Part shown: one piece after another, positions 24,610 through 31,419 of the stretch
Layout: the number at the start of each line of letters is the position of its first letter
Position numbering within the stretch: the first letter of the stretch is position 1
NCBI RefSeq assembly: GCF_022095675.1
Contig: NZ_JAHYSG010000119.1
Coordinates: 1-36,906 of the forward strand
DNA: 36,906 nt
DNA from: Dactylosporangium sp. AC04546
Lineage (GTDB): Bacteria > Actinomycetota > Actinomycetes > Mycobacteriales > Micromonosporaceae
Reading direction: 5' to 3'
Position numbers and translations under genes: made by a program
The notes under the pieces: generated by a model
Told to the model about the DNA's origin: nothing
What the model saw: only the letters and a program-made list of their open reading frames with translations
Database searches by the model: none

Positions 24610-25652
24610 GCGCCCGGCCCCGCGGCGACTGGCGCGCTCGACGCGCGCACGGACAGGGTCGGCGGCACCTGCTCCCGCCGGGGCGGCAGGGCGGGGTCGG
24701 CGATGCGCTGCAGCAGCAGGTCCGCCGCCAGCCGGCCGCGCTCGGCGGAGCCGAGGGAGACGCTGGACAGCTGCGGGAACATCATCTGCGCCAGCTCCGT
24801 GTCGTCCATGCCGACCAGCGCCACGTCGTCGGGCACCCGGCGGCCACCGGCGAGCAGCGCGTGCAGCGCGCCGACGGCGATCAGGTCGTTGGCGCACAGC
24901 AGCGCGTCGGGCCGGGTCCGCGACAGCAGCCGCTCGGCGGCGGCGCGGCCGGCCGCGTACTGGAAGTCGCCGACCTCGACCAGGCGCTCGTCGAGCTCGA
25001 TGCCGTGGCGGGCGAGCGCGGCCCGGAAGCCTGCGTCGCGGGCCGCGCCGGGGACGGTGTCGAGCGGACCGTTGACGAAGCCGATCCGCCGCCGGCCGGT
25101 GGCGATCAGATGGTCGACGGCCAGCCCGACGCCGGTCCGCGAGTCGGTGCGGACGTTGTCGATCGGGGCGTCCTCGCCCAGCTGGCCGATCACCACGACC
25201 GGCACCGGGCTCTCGCTCATCGCGGTGAGGTGGTCGTCGGTGATCCGGATCGGCGAGACGATCATGCCGTCTACGTAGCGGTTGGCCAGCCGGCGCAGCA
25301 GCGCGGTCTCGGTGGGGATGTGCCCGCCGGTCGCGTGCACGACGAGCTGCCGCCCCGACGACGCGACCACCGCCTCGATGGCCCGCATCATCGCGACGTA
25401 GACCGGGTTGCCGATGTCCTCCACGGCGAGCCCGACCAGGCCGGTCCGCTGCGACTGCAGCGAGCGGGCGATGGCGTTGGGGACGTAGCCGACCTCCGCG
25501 GCGGCCGCGCGGACCTTGCGGATCGTCTCGTCGCTGGCGCCGAGACCGTTCAGCACGCGCGAGGCCGAGGCGATCGACACCCCCGCCCGGGCGGCGACCG
25601 TATGCACGGTCGGCCGGCCGTCGACCGCGTCGTGTAAACGTTTACGGGCCAC
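24606..25652 (-). CDS. LacI-family transcriptional regulator
   Basis: A 348-residue repressor. The helix-turn-helix and hinge read TVHTVAARAGVSIASASRVLNG and YVPNAIARSLQSQRTGLVGL, followed by the periplasmic-binding-protein-like sensor domain (about 65-335) ending with ALVGMDDTELAQMMFPQLSSVSL. The GTG at 25652 is preferred, with GGAGG about eight nucleotides upstream; a GTG at 25661 overlaps that site. A perfect GTAAACGTTTAC operator lies inside codons 3-7, and two more lie upstream, so the gene should repress itself and the nine genes behind it until a sugar ligand binds. Confidence 0.92.
   Translation of the reverse strand: MARKRLHDAVDGRPTVHTVAARAGVSIASASRVLNGLGASDETIRKVRAAAAEVGYVPNAIARSLQSQRTGLVGLAVEDIGNPVYVAMMRAIEAVVASSGRQLVVHATGGHIPTETALLRRLANRYVDGMIVSPIRITDDHLTAMSESPVPVVVIGQLGEDAPIDNVRTDSRTGVGLAVDHLIATGRRRIGFVNGPLDTVPGAARDAGFRAALARHGIELDERLVEVGDFQYAAGRAAAERLLSRTRPDALLCANDLIAVGALHALLAGGRRVPDDVALVGMDDTELAQMMFPQLSSVSLGSAERGRLAADLLLQRIADPALPPRREQVPPTLSVRASSAPVAAGPGA
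25634..25645. promoter_or_regulatory. LacI-type operator inside the lacI-like coding start
   Basis: GTAAACGTTTAC is a perfect 12-bp palindrome with the central CG typical of LacI operators. It lies within the first codons of the regulator gene, so binding would act as a roadblock just after initiation. Confidence 0.8.
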
Positions 25653-25676
25653 GCCCGCCACCTCCGCCTCATTGCT

Positions 25677-25688
25677 GTAAACGTTTCC
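25677..25688. promoter_or_regulatory. LacI-type operator near the operon promoter
   Basis: GTAAACGTTTCC, a near-palindrome centred 43 bp from the intragenic site. It overlaps the region just past the likely -10 box. Confidence 0.8.
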
Positions 25689-25691
25689 GTG

Positions 25692-25721
25692 AGTCTGCGG
25701 CGTGATCTTGCGTCAGGTCAA
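25692..25721 (-). promoter_or_regulatory. Candidate promoter of the ten-gene operon
   Basis: TTGACC (25716-25721, minus strand) is followed after 18 bp by CAGACT (25692-25697), a weak -10. It lies between two LacI operators, so repression by looping or steric block is expected. Confidence 0.4.
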
Positions 25722-25732
25722 GGGCCCGTTAC

Positions 25733-25744
25733 GGAAACGTTTCC
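25733..25744. promoter_or_regulatory. Upstream LacI-type operator
   Basis: GGAAACGTTTCC, a perfect palindrome centred 56 bp from the middle operator, upstream of the -35 box. Confidence 0.78.
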
Positions 25745-25977
25745 AGCCGATGCCGCGCCCGCGTCCCCGCCGGAGCCCGCCGGTCGGCGGCGGACAACGG
25801 CGGGCGTCACTGCGGTGGCACCCCCGCGCTACCGGCACCCCTCCCCGCAGGCCGACGAAGGCGACTTTCCCCGGATGCAGGGCCGGGTCATCGCCAACCC
25901 GCGACCGCCGGCAAGATCTGCAACAATCCTGCATATCGATGGTGGTTGACTTCCACTGCGGTCGCTCATAGCTTCGA

Positions 25978-25991
25978 GGAAAGGCCTTTCC
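25978..25991. promoter_or_regulatory. Perfect 14-bp palindrome (GGAAAGGCCTTTCC)
   Basis: A symmetric site upstream of the orphan signal-peptide ORF. A near copy (GGAAGGGCCTTTCC) occurs at 26633-26646 after that ORF. Paired copies of this kind suggest a regulator binding site. Confidence 0.45.
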
Positions 25992-26160
25992 TAAGGCCGA
26001 CGACAGCATCCGGCAACCGCGGGGCACCACCGCCAGGGGCACCGCGGAGGGGGTGGCGCGCGCTCCGCGACAACCGTGGCCGACCGGGGTTGGACAGCCC
26101 CCGGCCGGACGCCGGGGCACGCGCCCGGCTCGGCAGGGGACGGGCGCCCGCCCCGGCCGG

Positions 26161-26199
26161 CCGAGGGGCCGCTCACGCTCCGGCCGAGCGGCCCCTCGG
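26161..26199. other. Perfect 14-bp stem hairpin
   Basis: CCGAGGGGCCGCTC (26161-26174) pairs exactly with GAGCGGCCCCTCGG (26186-26199) across an 11-nt loop. No T tract follows on either strand and no coding region ends close by, so it may be an RNA structure or a terminator of an unseen transcript. Confidence 0.6.
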
Positions 26200-26460
26200 C
26201 ACCGCCGCCACGACCGCGAAGACCGCCAAACGGCCGCGACCGGCCACCGCGGCCCCGACGACCGCGACCAGCCACCGCGGCCGCTGCCGCGGCCGCTGCC
26301 AAAAACGGCCGCGAACGCAGCGAGCGGCCACCGCGGCCCCGAAGGCCGCGAGCAAGCTCCGAGGCGGTCCCGGTGAGCGCAGACCCGGGACCGTCTCGGC
26401 ACCACCATCCGCTCCCACGCACCTGCCCGGAAGACCACACCCAACGTAGGAAGGAACGCC

Positions 26461-26556
26461 ATGCGACGCCGCACCCTCATCGCCGCCTCCGCCGCCGCGG
26501 CGGCCGGCTCCCTGCTGGGAACGCCCGGCCGGGCGAGCGCCGCCGGCCGCCTCTGA
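26461..26556 (+). pseudogene. Orphan twin-arginine-like signal peptide, body missing
   Basis: A 31-codon frame, MRRRTLIAASAAAAAGSLLG followed by TPGRASAAGRL and a TGA. It has a strong ribosome-binding site (AGGAAGGA, about six nucleotides upstream), a basic N-terminus, a hydrophobic Ala-rich core and an AxA-type cleavage site, so it looks like the start of a secreted protein. No continuation is seen in any plus frame before the convergent regulator gene. It is best read as the remnant of a secreted-protein gene whose body was deleted, although a functional short peptide cannot be excluded. Confidence 0.55.
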
Positions 26557-26685
26557 CCAACACGGACGCGAGACGGTCAACGCTCCACCGTGGACCTGGA
26601 TGCGGCCGGTGCCGGCGCTTGGCGGAGCGCTGGGAAGGGCCTTTCCTCACAAGCTGGGCGCGTCCATCGAGAGACGCCAACGTGC

Positions 26686-27336
26686 CTACGCGAGCCCGGA
26701 CTGGTACGCGAACACCACCAGCTGCGCCCGGTCGCGCGCCCCCAGCTTGATCATCGCCCGGCTCACGTGGGTGCGCGCAGTGGCCGGGCTGACCACCAGC
26801 TGCCCGGCGATCTCGGCGTTGGTGAGCCCCTGCGCGACGAGCGCGACGACCTCCCGCTCCCGCTCGGTGAGCTGGTCGAGCTGCGGGTGCGGGGTCACCG
26901 TCCGCGGCGCCTGCCTGGCGAACTCGCGGATGAGCGTGCGGGTCACCGACGGCGCCAGCAGCGCACCGCCGTCGACGACGGTCCGGATGGCCGCGAGCAG
27001 CGTCGCCGGCGGCGTGTTCTTCAGCAGGAACCCGCTGGCCCCGAGCCGCATCGCGTCGAACACGTACTCGTCGCGCTCGAACGTCGTCAGCACGATCACC
27101 CGCGTGTGCTCCAGCTCGGGCCGCGCGACGATCCGCCGGGTCGCTTCGAGGCCGTCGATGCCGGGCATGCGGATGTCCATGAGCACCACGTCGGGCCGCG
27201 TCCGCACCGCCTCCTCGACGGCGGCGAGCCCGTCGGCGGCCTCACCGGCGACGGCGAACCCGTCCTCGTGCTCCAGCAGCGTCCGCAGCCCGATGCGGAT
27301 GAGATCCTGGTCGTCGGCGAGCAGCACCCCGATCAC
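26686..27336 (-). CDS. NarL/FixJ-family response regulator (orphan)
   Basis: A 216-residue response regulator. The receiver domain (1-118) has acidic DD at 8-9, phosphoacceptor Asp54 in VVLMDIRMPGIDG, Thr84 and Lys106 in GFLLKN. A LuxR-type helix-turn-helix (about 148-210) reads LTEREREVVALVAQGLTNAEIA and ATARTHVSRAMIKLGARDRAQLV. The start is a GTG with GGTGGG upstream. Receivers of this type normally pair with a DesK-like histidine kinase next door; none is present here, so it is an orphan or its kinase has been lost. The downstream region beyond its stop holds only the orphan signal peptide. Confidence 0.92.
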   Translation of the reverse strand: MIGVLLADDQDLIRIGLRTLLEHEDGFAVAGEAADGLAAVEEAVRTRPDVVLMDIRMPGIDGLEATRRIVARPELEHTRVIVLTTFERDEYVFDAMRLGASGFLLKNTPPATLLAAIRTVVDGGALLAPSVTRTLIREFARQAPRTVTPHPQLDQLTEREREVVALVAQGLTNAEIAGQLVVSPATARTHVSRAMIKLGARDRAQLVVFAYQSGLA

Positions 27337-27345
27337 GGACCCACC

Positions 27346-27696
27346 CTAGCGCTGGTCGTAGGCCTGCCGCGCCGCGTCGACCTTCGCCAGGTTGGCGTCC
27401 GACCAGTGGGCGAGGGTCGCGAAGAGCGGCCCGAGACTGCGGCCGAGCTCGCTGATCTCGTACTCCACCCGGGGCGGGACCTCGGGGTGGTACGTCCGCA
27501 CGACGAGCCCGTCGCGCTCCAGCTGGCGCAGCCGCTGGGTGAGCACCTTGGGCGTGATGGTGCCGATGCGCCGCTCCAGCTCGACGAACCGCTGCCGCCC
27601 GAACTCGTTCAGCGCCCACAGGATCGGCGTCGTCCAACGGCTGAAGACCAGGTCGACGACCGGCCCGATCGGGCACGCCTGCTCGGGACCGGTCAT
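27346..27696 (-). CDS. HxlR-family transcriptional regulator
   Basis: A 116-residue winged-helix regulator of the HxlR type: CPIGPVVDLVFSRWTTPILWAL with the conserved N-terminal Cys, then RRIGTITPKVLTQRLRQLERDGLV and the wing PRVEYEISELGRSL. The Cys may sense oxidants or electrophiles, as in its relatives. The ATG has GGAGGCGG upstream. It is divergent from an NmrA-like oxidoreductase gene, the same plan as the E. coli YtfH-QorB pair, and a palindrome lies between them. Nine bp separate its stop from the response-regulator start. Confidence 0.92.
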   Translation of the reverse strand: MTGPEQACPIGPVVDLVFSRWTTPILWALNEFGRQRFVELERRIGTITPKVLTQRLRQLERDGLVVRTYHPEVPPRVEYEISELGRSLGPLFATLAHWSDANLAKVDAARQAYDQR

Positions 27697-27728
27697 GGGG
27701 CCGCCTCCGGGAGGGTAGTTACTTTCCT

Positions 27729-27740
27729 GTAGGTACCTAC
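27729..27740. promoter_or_regulatory. Palindrome in the HxlR/NmrA intergenic region
   Basis: GTAGGTACCTAC is a perfect 12-bp palindrome, overlapping TACTAT (27737-27742), a likely -10 box for the NmrA-like gene. It is a probable HxlR operator. Confidence 0.6.
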
Positions 27741-27793
27741 TATACCCAGGATGGTAGCTTCGCCGCACCTGCTGGTCTTGATGGGAGCTACTC

Positions 27794-28624
27794 ATGATCG
27801 TTGTCACCGGAGCCACCGGGAACGTCGGCCGCCCGCTCGTCCACGCCCTGCGCCAGGCCGGCGCCGAGGTGACCGCCGTCTCGCGGAGCGCGGACGTGCG
27901 CGTGGATCTCGCGGTACCGTCGACGCTCCGTCCGGCACTCGACGGAGCCCGGTCGCTCTTCCTCCTCGTCCCGGGCGGGGGCGTCGACGCGCACGCCGTG
28001 CTCAAGGAGGTCACGGCGGCCGGGGTCGGCCATGTCGTCCTGCTGTCGTCGCAGGCCGCCGGCACCCGCCCGCAGACGCCGTCGCACGCGCCGCTGCGCG
28101 CGCTGGAGGACGCGCTGCGCGACGCGGGTGTCGCCTGGACCGTCCTGCGCCCGGGCGGCTTCCACACCAACGCCTTCGCGTGGGTGCCGTCGATCCGCGA
28201 ACAGCGCCGGGTCGCGGCGCCGTTCGCCGACGTGCGCCTGCCGTCGGTGGACCCGGCCGACATCGCCGCCGTGGCGGCAGCGGCGCTGCTCGATGCCGGT
28301 GCGCACGCCGGCCGCACCTACACGCTGACCGGCCCGGCGGCGACGTCGCCCCGCGAACGAACGGCGTCGATCGCGGCCGCGCTCGGCGAACCGCTGGAGT
28401 TCGTCGAGCTGTCCCGCGCGGAGGCCCGGGCCCAGCTGCTCGCGTTCATGCCGGAGCCGGTCGCCGACGGCACGCTGGACATCCTCGGCACCCCGACGGA
28501 CGCCGAGCGTGCCGTCAGCGGTGACGTGGAGCTGGTCCTGGGCCGCCCGGCCGTGTCGTTCGCCGACTGGGCCCGGCAGCACACTGCCGCCTTCACGATT
28601 GACGGGGGCGCGGCCGTCCGCTGA
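27794..28624 (+). CDS. NAD(P)-binding NmrA/QorB-like oxidoreductase
   Basis: A 276-residue atypical short-chain dehydrogenase. The Rossmann motif is MIVVTGATGNVGRPLVHAL; VVLLSSQAAG, WTVLRPGGFHTNAF and PSVDPADIAAVAA follow, the pattern of NmrA/QorB proteins that bind NADP(H) and reduce quinones or act as redox sensors. The catalytic Tyr-x3-Lys of classical SDRs is absent. GGGAG is seven nucleotides upstream of the ATG. It is divergent from, and probably controlled by, the HxlR regulator. The alpha/beta hydrolase gene follows after 10 bp and is probably cotranscribed. Confidence 0.9.
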   Translation: MIVVTGATGNVGRPLVHALRQAGAEVTAVSRSADVRVDLAVPSTLRPALDGARSLFLLVPGGGVDAHAVLKEVTAAGVGHVVLLSSQAAGTRPQTPSHAPLRALEDALRDAGVAWTVLRPGGFHTNAFAWVPSIREQRRVAAPFADVRLPSVDPADIAAVAAAALLDAGAHAGRTYTLTGPAATSPRERTASIAAALGEPLEFVELSRAEARAQLLAFMPEPVADGTLDILGTPTDAERAVSGDVELVLGRPAVSFADWARQHTAAFTIDGGAAVR

Positions 28625-28634
28625 GGATGGCGGC

Positions 28635-29450
28635 GTGATCGCGAGCTTCGTGGATGTTCCCGGCGGCTACCTGTACTCCGAGACGCGCGGCGAGGGGCCC
28701 GACGTCGTGCTGCTCAACGCCGGCACCGCCGACCTGCGGATGTGGGAGTCCACGGTCGCCTGGCTGGCCGGGATCGCCCGGGTGACGACGTTCGACTACC
28801 GCGACACGGGCCTCTCCTCCCCCGGTACCGCGCAGTTCAGCGAGATCGAGGACATCGCCGCGGTGCTGGACCGGGCCGGCATCGCGTCCGCGGTGCTCGT
28901 CGGGTGTTCGGAGGGGGCCCGCCGGGCGCTCGGCTTCGCCCACCGGCACCCCTCCCGGGTCCGGCGGGCGGTGGTGGTGAGCGGCGCGTTCGGGGACTTC
29001 CCGGACCCCACGCCCGAGGAGGCGGCGGCCCGCCGCGAGATGCTCGAGAAGTTCGCCGAGATCGACAGGACGCTGGCCGAGTCGGGGGTCCGCGCCGCCG
29101 CCGAGCTGGAGCTCACGGCGTGGGCCCCGGCCCTCGACGAGTTCCACCGCCGCAAGATGATCGGCCTGGAGGTGGCGAACACCCACCGGATCACGCTCGC
29201 GCAGTACCACGGCACCGAGCTCGACCCGCCCGTCAAGAACCGCTTCCGCGAGCTCACCGTGCCGGTCACGATCCTCGTCGGCGGGCGCGACTTCCACGGC
29301 AGCGTGCTGTGGGCGCACCGGCTGCTGCACGAGGCGCCCGACGCGACGCTGACCATGCTGCCGGACGCCGACCACTTCCCGATGCTGTCGACCCCGGCGC
29401 AGTTCGAGCGGTTCCTGCGCGAGACGCTGCACGCCGTTCACTCAGGATGA
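28635..29450 (+). CDS. Alpha/beta hydrolase
   Basis: A 271-residue alpha/beta hydrolase. The nucleophile elbow is VGCSEGARR (Ser92), with Asp219 in VGGRDFHG and His247 in PDADHFPML. PDVVLLNAGTADLRMWES carries the oxyanion-hole region and FDYRDTGLSS follows. A helical cap (about 125-190) covers the site. It has no signal peptide, so it acts in the cytoplasm on a small ester or related bond. The GTG at 28635 has GAGGATGG upstream and lies 10 bp after the NmrA-like stop. Its end overlaps the convergent nucleotidyltransferase gene by 9 bp. Confidence 0.9.
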   Translation: MIASFVDVPGGYLYSETRGEGPDVVLLNAGTADLRMWESTVAWLAGIARVTTFDYRDTGLSSPGTAQFSEIEDIAAVLDRAGIASAVLVGCSEGARRALGFAHRHPSRVRRAVVVSGAFGDFPDPTPEEAAARREMLEKFAEIDRTLAESGVRAAAELELTAWAPALDEFHRRKMIGLEVANTHRITLAQYHGTELDPPVKNRFRELTVPVTILVGGRDFHGSVLWAHRLLHEAPDATLTMLPDADHFPMLSTPAQFERFLRETLHAVHSG

Positions 29451-30245
29451 GGGGTGCGGCACGACGGCCTGGTCGGTGCCGGGCATGGAGTGCGGAGCCG
29501 GCTCGTCGCCGGGCAGCCGGCTGCACGCCACGATCCCCAGCGCGCTCGTCTCGGCCATCCGGAACGCCCGGATGAGGTCGATGTCCGTCCCCCAGCCGTC
29601 GAGCACGTCACCGTGCCCCCGCTCGCGGGCGAGTCCCTCGACGTCCCCGAACAGGCTGATCGCCGCACCGGCCACCGCCCCGGGCCGCAGCGCCGCGTTC
29701 CATCCGCCCGGCAGCGGGAAGCTGTCCAGTTCCCATTGGAGATATTTGTTGTACGGCCGAAGCCGCCCGTGCATGGCGAAAACGCACTCCAGCAGCCAGG
29801 CGACACTCTCCGCCGCGTCGAGCCGCCCGGCGTCTTCGTCGCCGTTGCGGTAGCTCTTGACGGCCCGGTACACCTGGTTGACGTAGGCCCCGAGCATCTC
29901 CCGGGCGTGCGCTGCCGCCTCCGCGCCGGACAGGGTCGCCTGCCGCCCGACCAGTTCGGCGATCCCCCCGCCGAGCCGGTCGAGCAGCACCTTCGCCCCC
30001 CGGAAGCCGTACCGCCGCCAGTGCACGGAGGTATCGGCCAGCCCGTCGACGGTGCACACCACCTCGTCGAGCCGGCTGGTCCGGGTGTCGTGCCGCCACG
30101 GCTCGTCCTGCACCTCGACGACGACGGTCACGTCGACGTCGGACCAGGGCCCGGCCATCCCCCGGGCCTGCGACCCGGTGAGGACGACACCCAGCACGTT
30201 GGGATCGCCCCCGGCCCGCTCCATGACCTCACCGAGAATGTCCAA
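29442..30245 (-). CDS. Nucleotidyltransferase-fold protein
   Basis: A 267-residue protein with the pol-beta nucleotidyltransferase core: GVVLTGSQARGM (24-29) and WSDVDVTVVVE, with metal-binding Asp36 and Asp38, then a helical C-terminal half (YVNQVYRAVKSYRNGDEDAGRLDAAESVAWL). It resembles aminoglycoside-adenylyltransferase-like or MNT-type proteins that transfer a nucleotide to a small molecule or a protein. The start is a TTG at 30245 with GAGGGGTG upstream, 4 bp after the signal peptidase-like stop; an ATG at 30224 is the alternative. No toxin or HEPN partner is adjacent. Confidence 0.8.
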   Translation of the reverse strand: MDILGEVMERAGGDPNVLGVVLTGSQARGMAGPWSDVDVTVVVEVQDEPWRHDTRTSRLDEVVCTVDGLADTSVHWRRYGFRGAKVLLDRLGGGIAELVGRQATLSGAEAAAHAREMLGAYVNQVYRAVKSYRNGDEDAGRLDAAESVAWLLECVFAMHGRLRPYNKYLQWELDSFPLPGGWNAALRPGAVAGAAISLFGDVEGLARERGHGDVLDGWGTDIDLIRAFRMAETSALGIVACSRLPGDEPAPHSMPGTDQAVVPHPSS

Positions 30246-30249
30246 CGCC

Positions 30250-30759
30250 TCACCCCTCGGTCATGACCCCGAACACCGAACCGACGGGAATCGCCCCGCC
30301 ACACCGCGAGTCGTTCGACCGGGCCCGGTTGTCCCCCATGACGAACAGCGCATCCTTGGCCACGGTCACCGGCCCGAACCGCCGCGACGCACAGGACTGC
30401 GGGTTGGGCGCGACATCGATCGCGGCGTTCTCGACCACGTAGGGCTCGTCGAGCCGGACCCCGTTGACGGTGACGCTGCCGCTCACGTCGCAGCAGGCAA
30501 CGGTCTCCCCGCCGACGGCGATGACCCGCTTGAGCAACGTCCCCTCACCCTGGTGGAACACCACAACGTCCCCGCGCCGCGGCGAGTAGGCGCCGTCGAC
30601 CCGCCGCACGGTGATGACCTGCCCGCTCTTGACGGCCGGCTCCATGCTGACCCCGCCCTGCGTGAACCGCTCGGTCTTCTCCGCGGACTTCCCGCCCCCG
30701 CAGCCACCCAGACCACCGGCCAACAGCACAACGACGACCATCATCCCGAACGTCCTCAT
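30250..30759 (-). CDS. Signal peptidase I-like (S26) protein with lipobox
   Basis: A 169-residue S26 peptidase. Catalytic Ser38 lies in GGVSMEPAV and Lys77 in LLKRVIAVGG, and the box E motif is MGDNRARSNDSR (142-152). DVVVFHQGEG and VNGVRLDEPYV are also present. Several Cys (89, 90, 123 and 153) may form disulfides. Unusually the N-terminal hydrophobic segment ends in LAGGLGGC, a lipobox, so the protein may be lipid-anchored rather than a membrane-spanning enzyme. The ATG at 30759 has AGGA upstream. The nucleotidyltransferase gene follows after 4 bp. It is probably a specialised peptidase rather than the housekeeping LepB. Confidence 0.87.
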   Translation of the reverse strand: MRTFGMMVVVVLLAGGLGGCGGGKSAEKTERFTQGGVSMEPAVKSGQVITVRRVDGAYSPRRGDVVVFHQGEGTLLKRVIAVGGETVACCDVSGSVTVNGVRLDEPYVVENAAIDVAPNPQSCASRRFGPVTVAKDALFVMGDNRARSNDSRCGGAIPVGSVFGVMTEG

Positions 30760-30854
30760 CGGCGCGATCCTGCCAGAAACTCCCAAACCGGTGGTGCCCG
30801 TACCGCCCTCGGGTGGTGTGACAATGGGCTGCCGGCTACCTGACGGGGGCATCT

Positions 30855-31040
30855 GTGCGTGGGCGTGTCGTGGCTGAGCGCATGATCCTGCTCAACCGGG
30901 TGGATCGCTGGTTCGTGCTCGAACGTCCGGTGTTCGTAGCGCCCGGCCAGACCTACTGGATCGACCGGGACGCCGACGTGCTGTGCATCGACCGTGGCGA
31001 CGGCCGTATCGAGCGGGTGCCCGGCTTCATGTGCCGATGA
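30855..31040 (+). CDS. Small hypothetical protein
   Basis: A 61-residue frame starting at a GTG with GGGGG upstream; an ATG at 30882 would give 52 residues. The sequence ILLNRVDRWFVLERPVFVAP and then YWIDRDADVLCIDRGDGRIERVPG reads as a short beta-rich domain with sensible composition. I do not recognise it. It is divergent from the signal peptidase gene and faces the zinc-ribbon gene. Confidence 0.5.
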   Translation: MRGRVVAERMILLNRVDRWFVLERPVFVAPGQTYWIDRDADVLCIDRGDGRIERVPGFMCR

Positions 31041-31093
31041 CGAAAGGCCCTGCCGAGACGGCGGATGCGATGCAGTACGGCTCGTCAGCCTCG

Positions 31094-31270
31094 TCAGTCG
31101 AAGTCGAAGATGCTGTGGCGGTCGTAGAAGTGCAGCACGTACCGGCACCGGCGGCAGATCATCAGGGTCATCCGGTGGCTGGTGAACCCCCAACGGCTGT
31201 CCTGGCGGGCCGTCTCCTGCTGGAACTCGGTGCCGCGACAGAGCGGGCAGGCAAGCTGACGTGCGGTCAT
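31094..31270 (-). CDS. Small zinc-ribbon protein
   Basis: A 58-residue protein with two C-x2-C knuckles, LACPLCRGTEF and MICRRCRYVLHF, about 29 residues apart, and a hydrophobic/aromatic end (FYDRHSIFDFD). This is a typical zinc ribbon of about 60 residues, of unknown target. The ATG at 31270 lies six nucleotides after TACAGT on the minus strand, so the transcript is probably leaderless; a GTG at 31297 would add nine residues. It stands alone between the CoA-transferase homologue and a small plus-strand gene. Confidence 0.7.
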   Translation of the reverse strand: MTARQLACPLCRGTEFQQETARQDSRWGFTSHRMTLMICRRCRYVLHFYDRHSIFDFD

Positions 31271-31276
31271 GAGGCG

Positions 31277-31282
31277 ACTGTA
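31277..31282 (-). promoter_or_regulatory. -10 element for a leaderless zinc-ribbon transcript
   Basis: TACAGT on the minus strand ends six nucleotides before the ATG at 31270. The same hexamer and spacing occur before the GntR gene at 7976. Confidence 0.45.
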
Positions 31283-31309
31283 AGTGGCTGGCGCCACAGA
31301 GTCGGCCGG

Positions 31310-31417
31310 CTACAGCCAGACCTGCTCCCAGTGGTGGTCGCCCCAACCGTCCTGGTTCACGAGGTAACCGCGGAAGATCTCGGCGACTTCCTCAAGCGTG
31401 TCGACTTCGCATGGAAC
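31310..31417 (-). pseudogene. Short coding-like remnant after the CoA-transferase homologue
   Basis: After the stop of the upstream gene another minus-strand frame reads EVDTLEEVAEIFRGYLVNQD, then GWGDHHWEQVWL and a TAG. It has a balanced protein-like composition with many aromatic residues but no ATG, GTG or TTG start. It looks like the C-terminal end of a protein whose start was lost or frameshifted. I do not recognise the family. Confidence 0.4.
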
Positions 31418-31419
31418 GC

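Larger units (their letters stand above)
25750..26460. other. Long stretch without a credible gene
   Basis: About 700 bp of very GC-rich sequence. Open frames exist on both strands, but their products are low-complexity Arg/Pro/Ala strings with no domain, no convincing start site and no agreement with neighbouring codon use. It holds a perfect palindrome at 25978-25991, a strong hairpin at 26161-26199 and short internal repeats of GGCCACCGCGGCCCCGA (near 26238 and 26324). It may be a long 5' untranslated region, a decayed gene or a structured noncoding region. Confidence 0.5.

Noticed and set aside
25946..26750. Several overlapping plus- and minus-strand frames in the gene-free region
   Set aside because: All give Arg/Pro/Ala-rich products with no motif and no good start; three frames are open at once, which is a GC effect.
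29442..30245. HEPN/MNT toxin-antitoxin module
   Set aside because: The nucleotidyltransferase is larger than MNT antitoxins and no HEPN gene is next to it.
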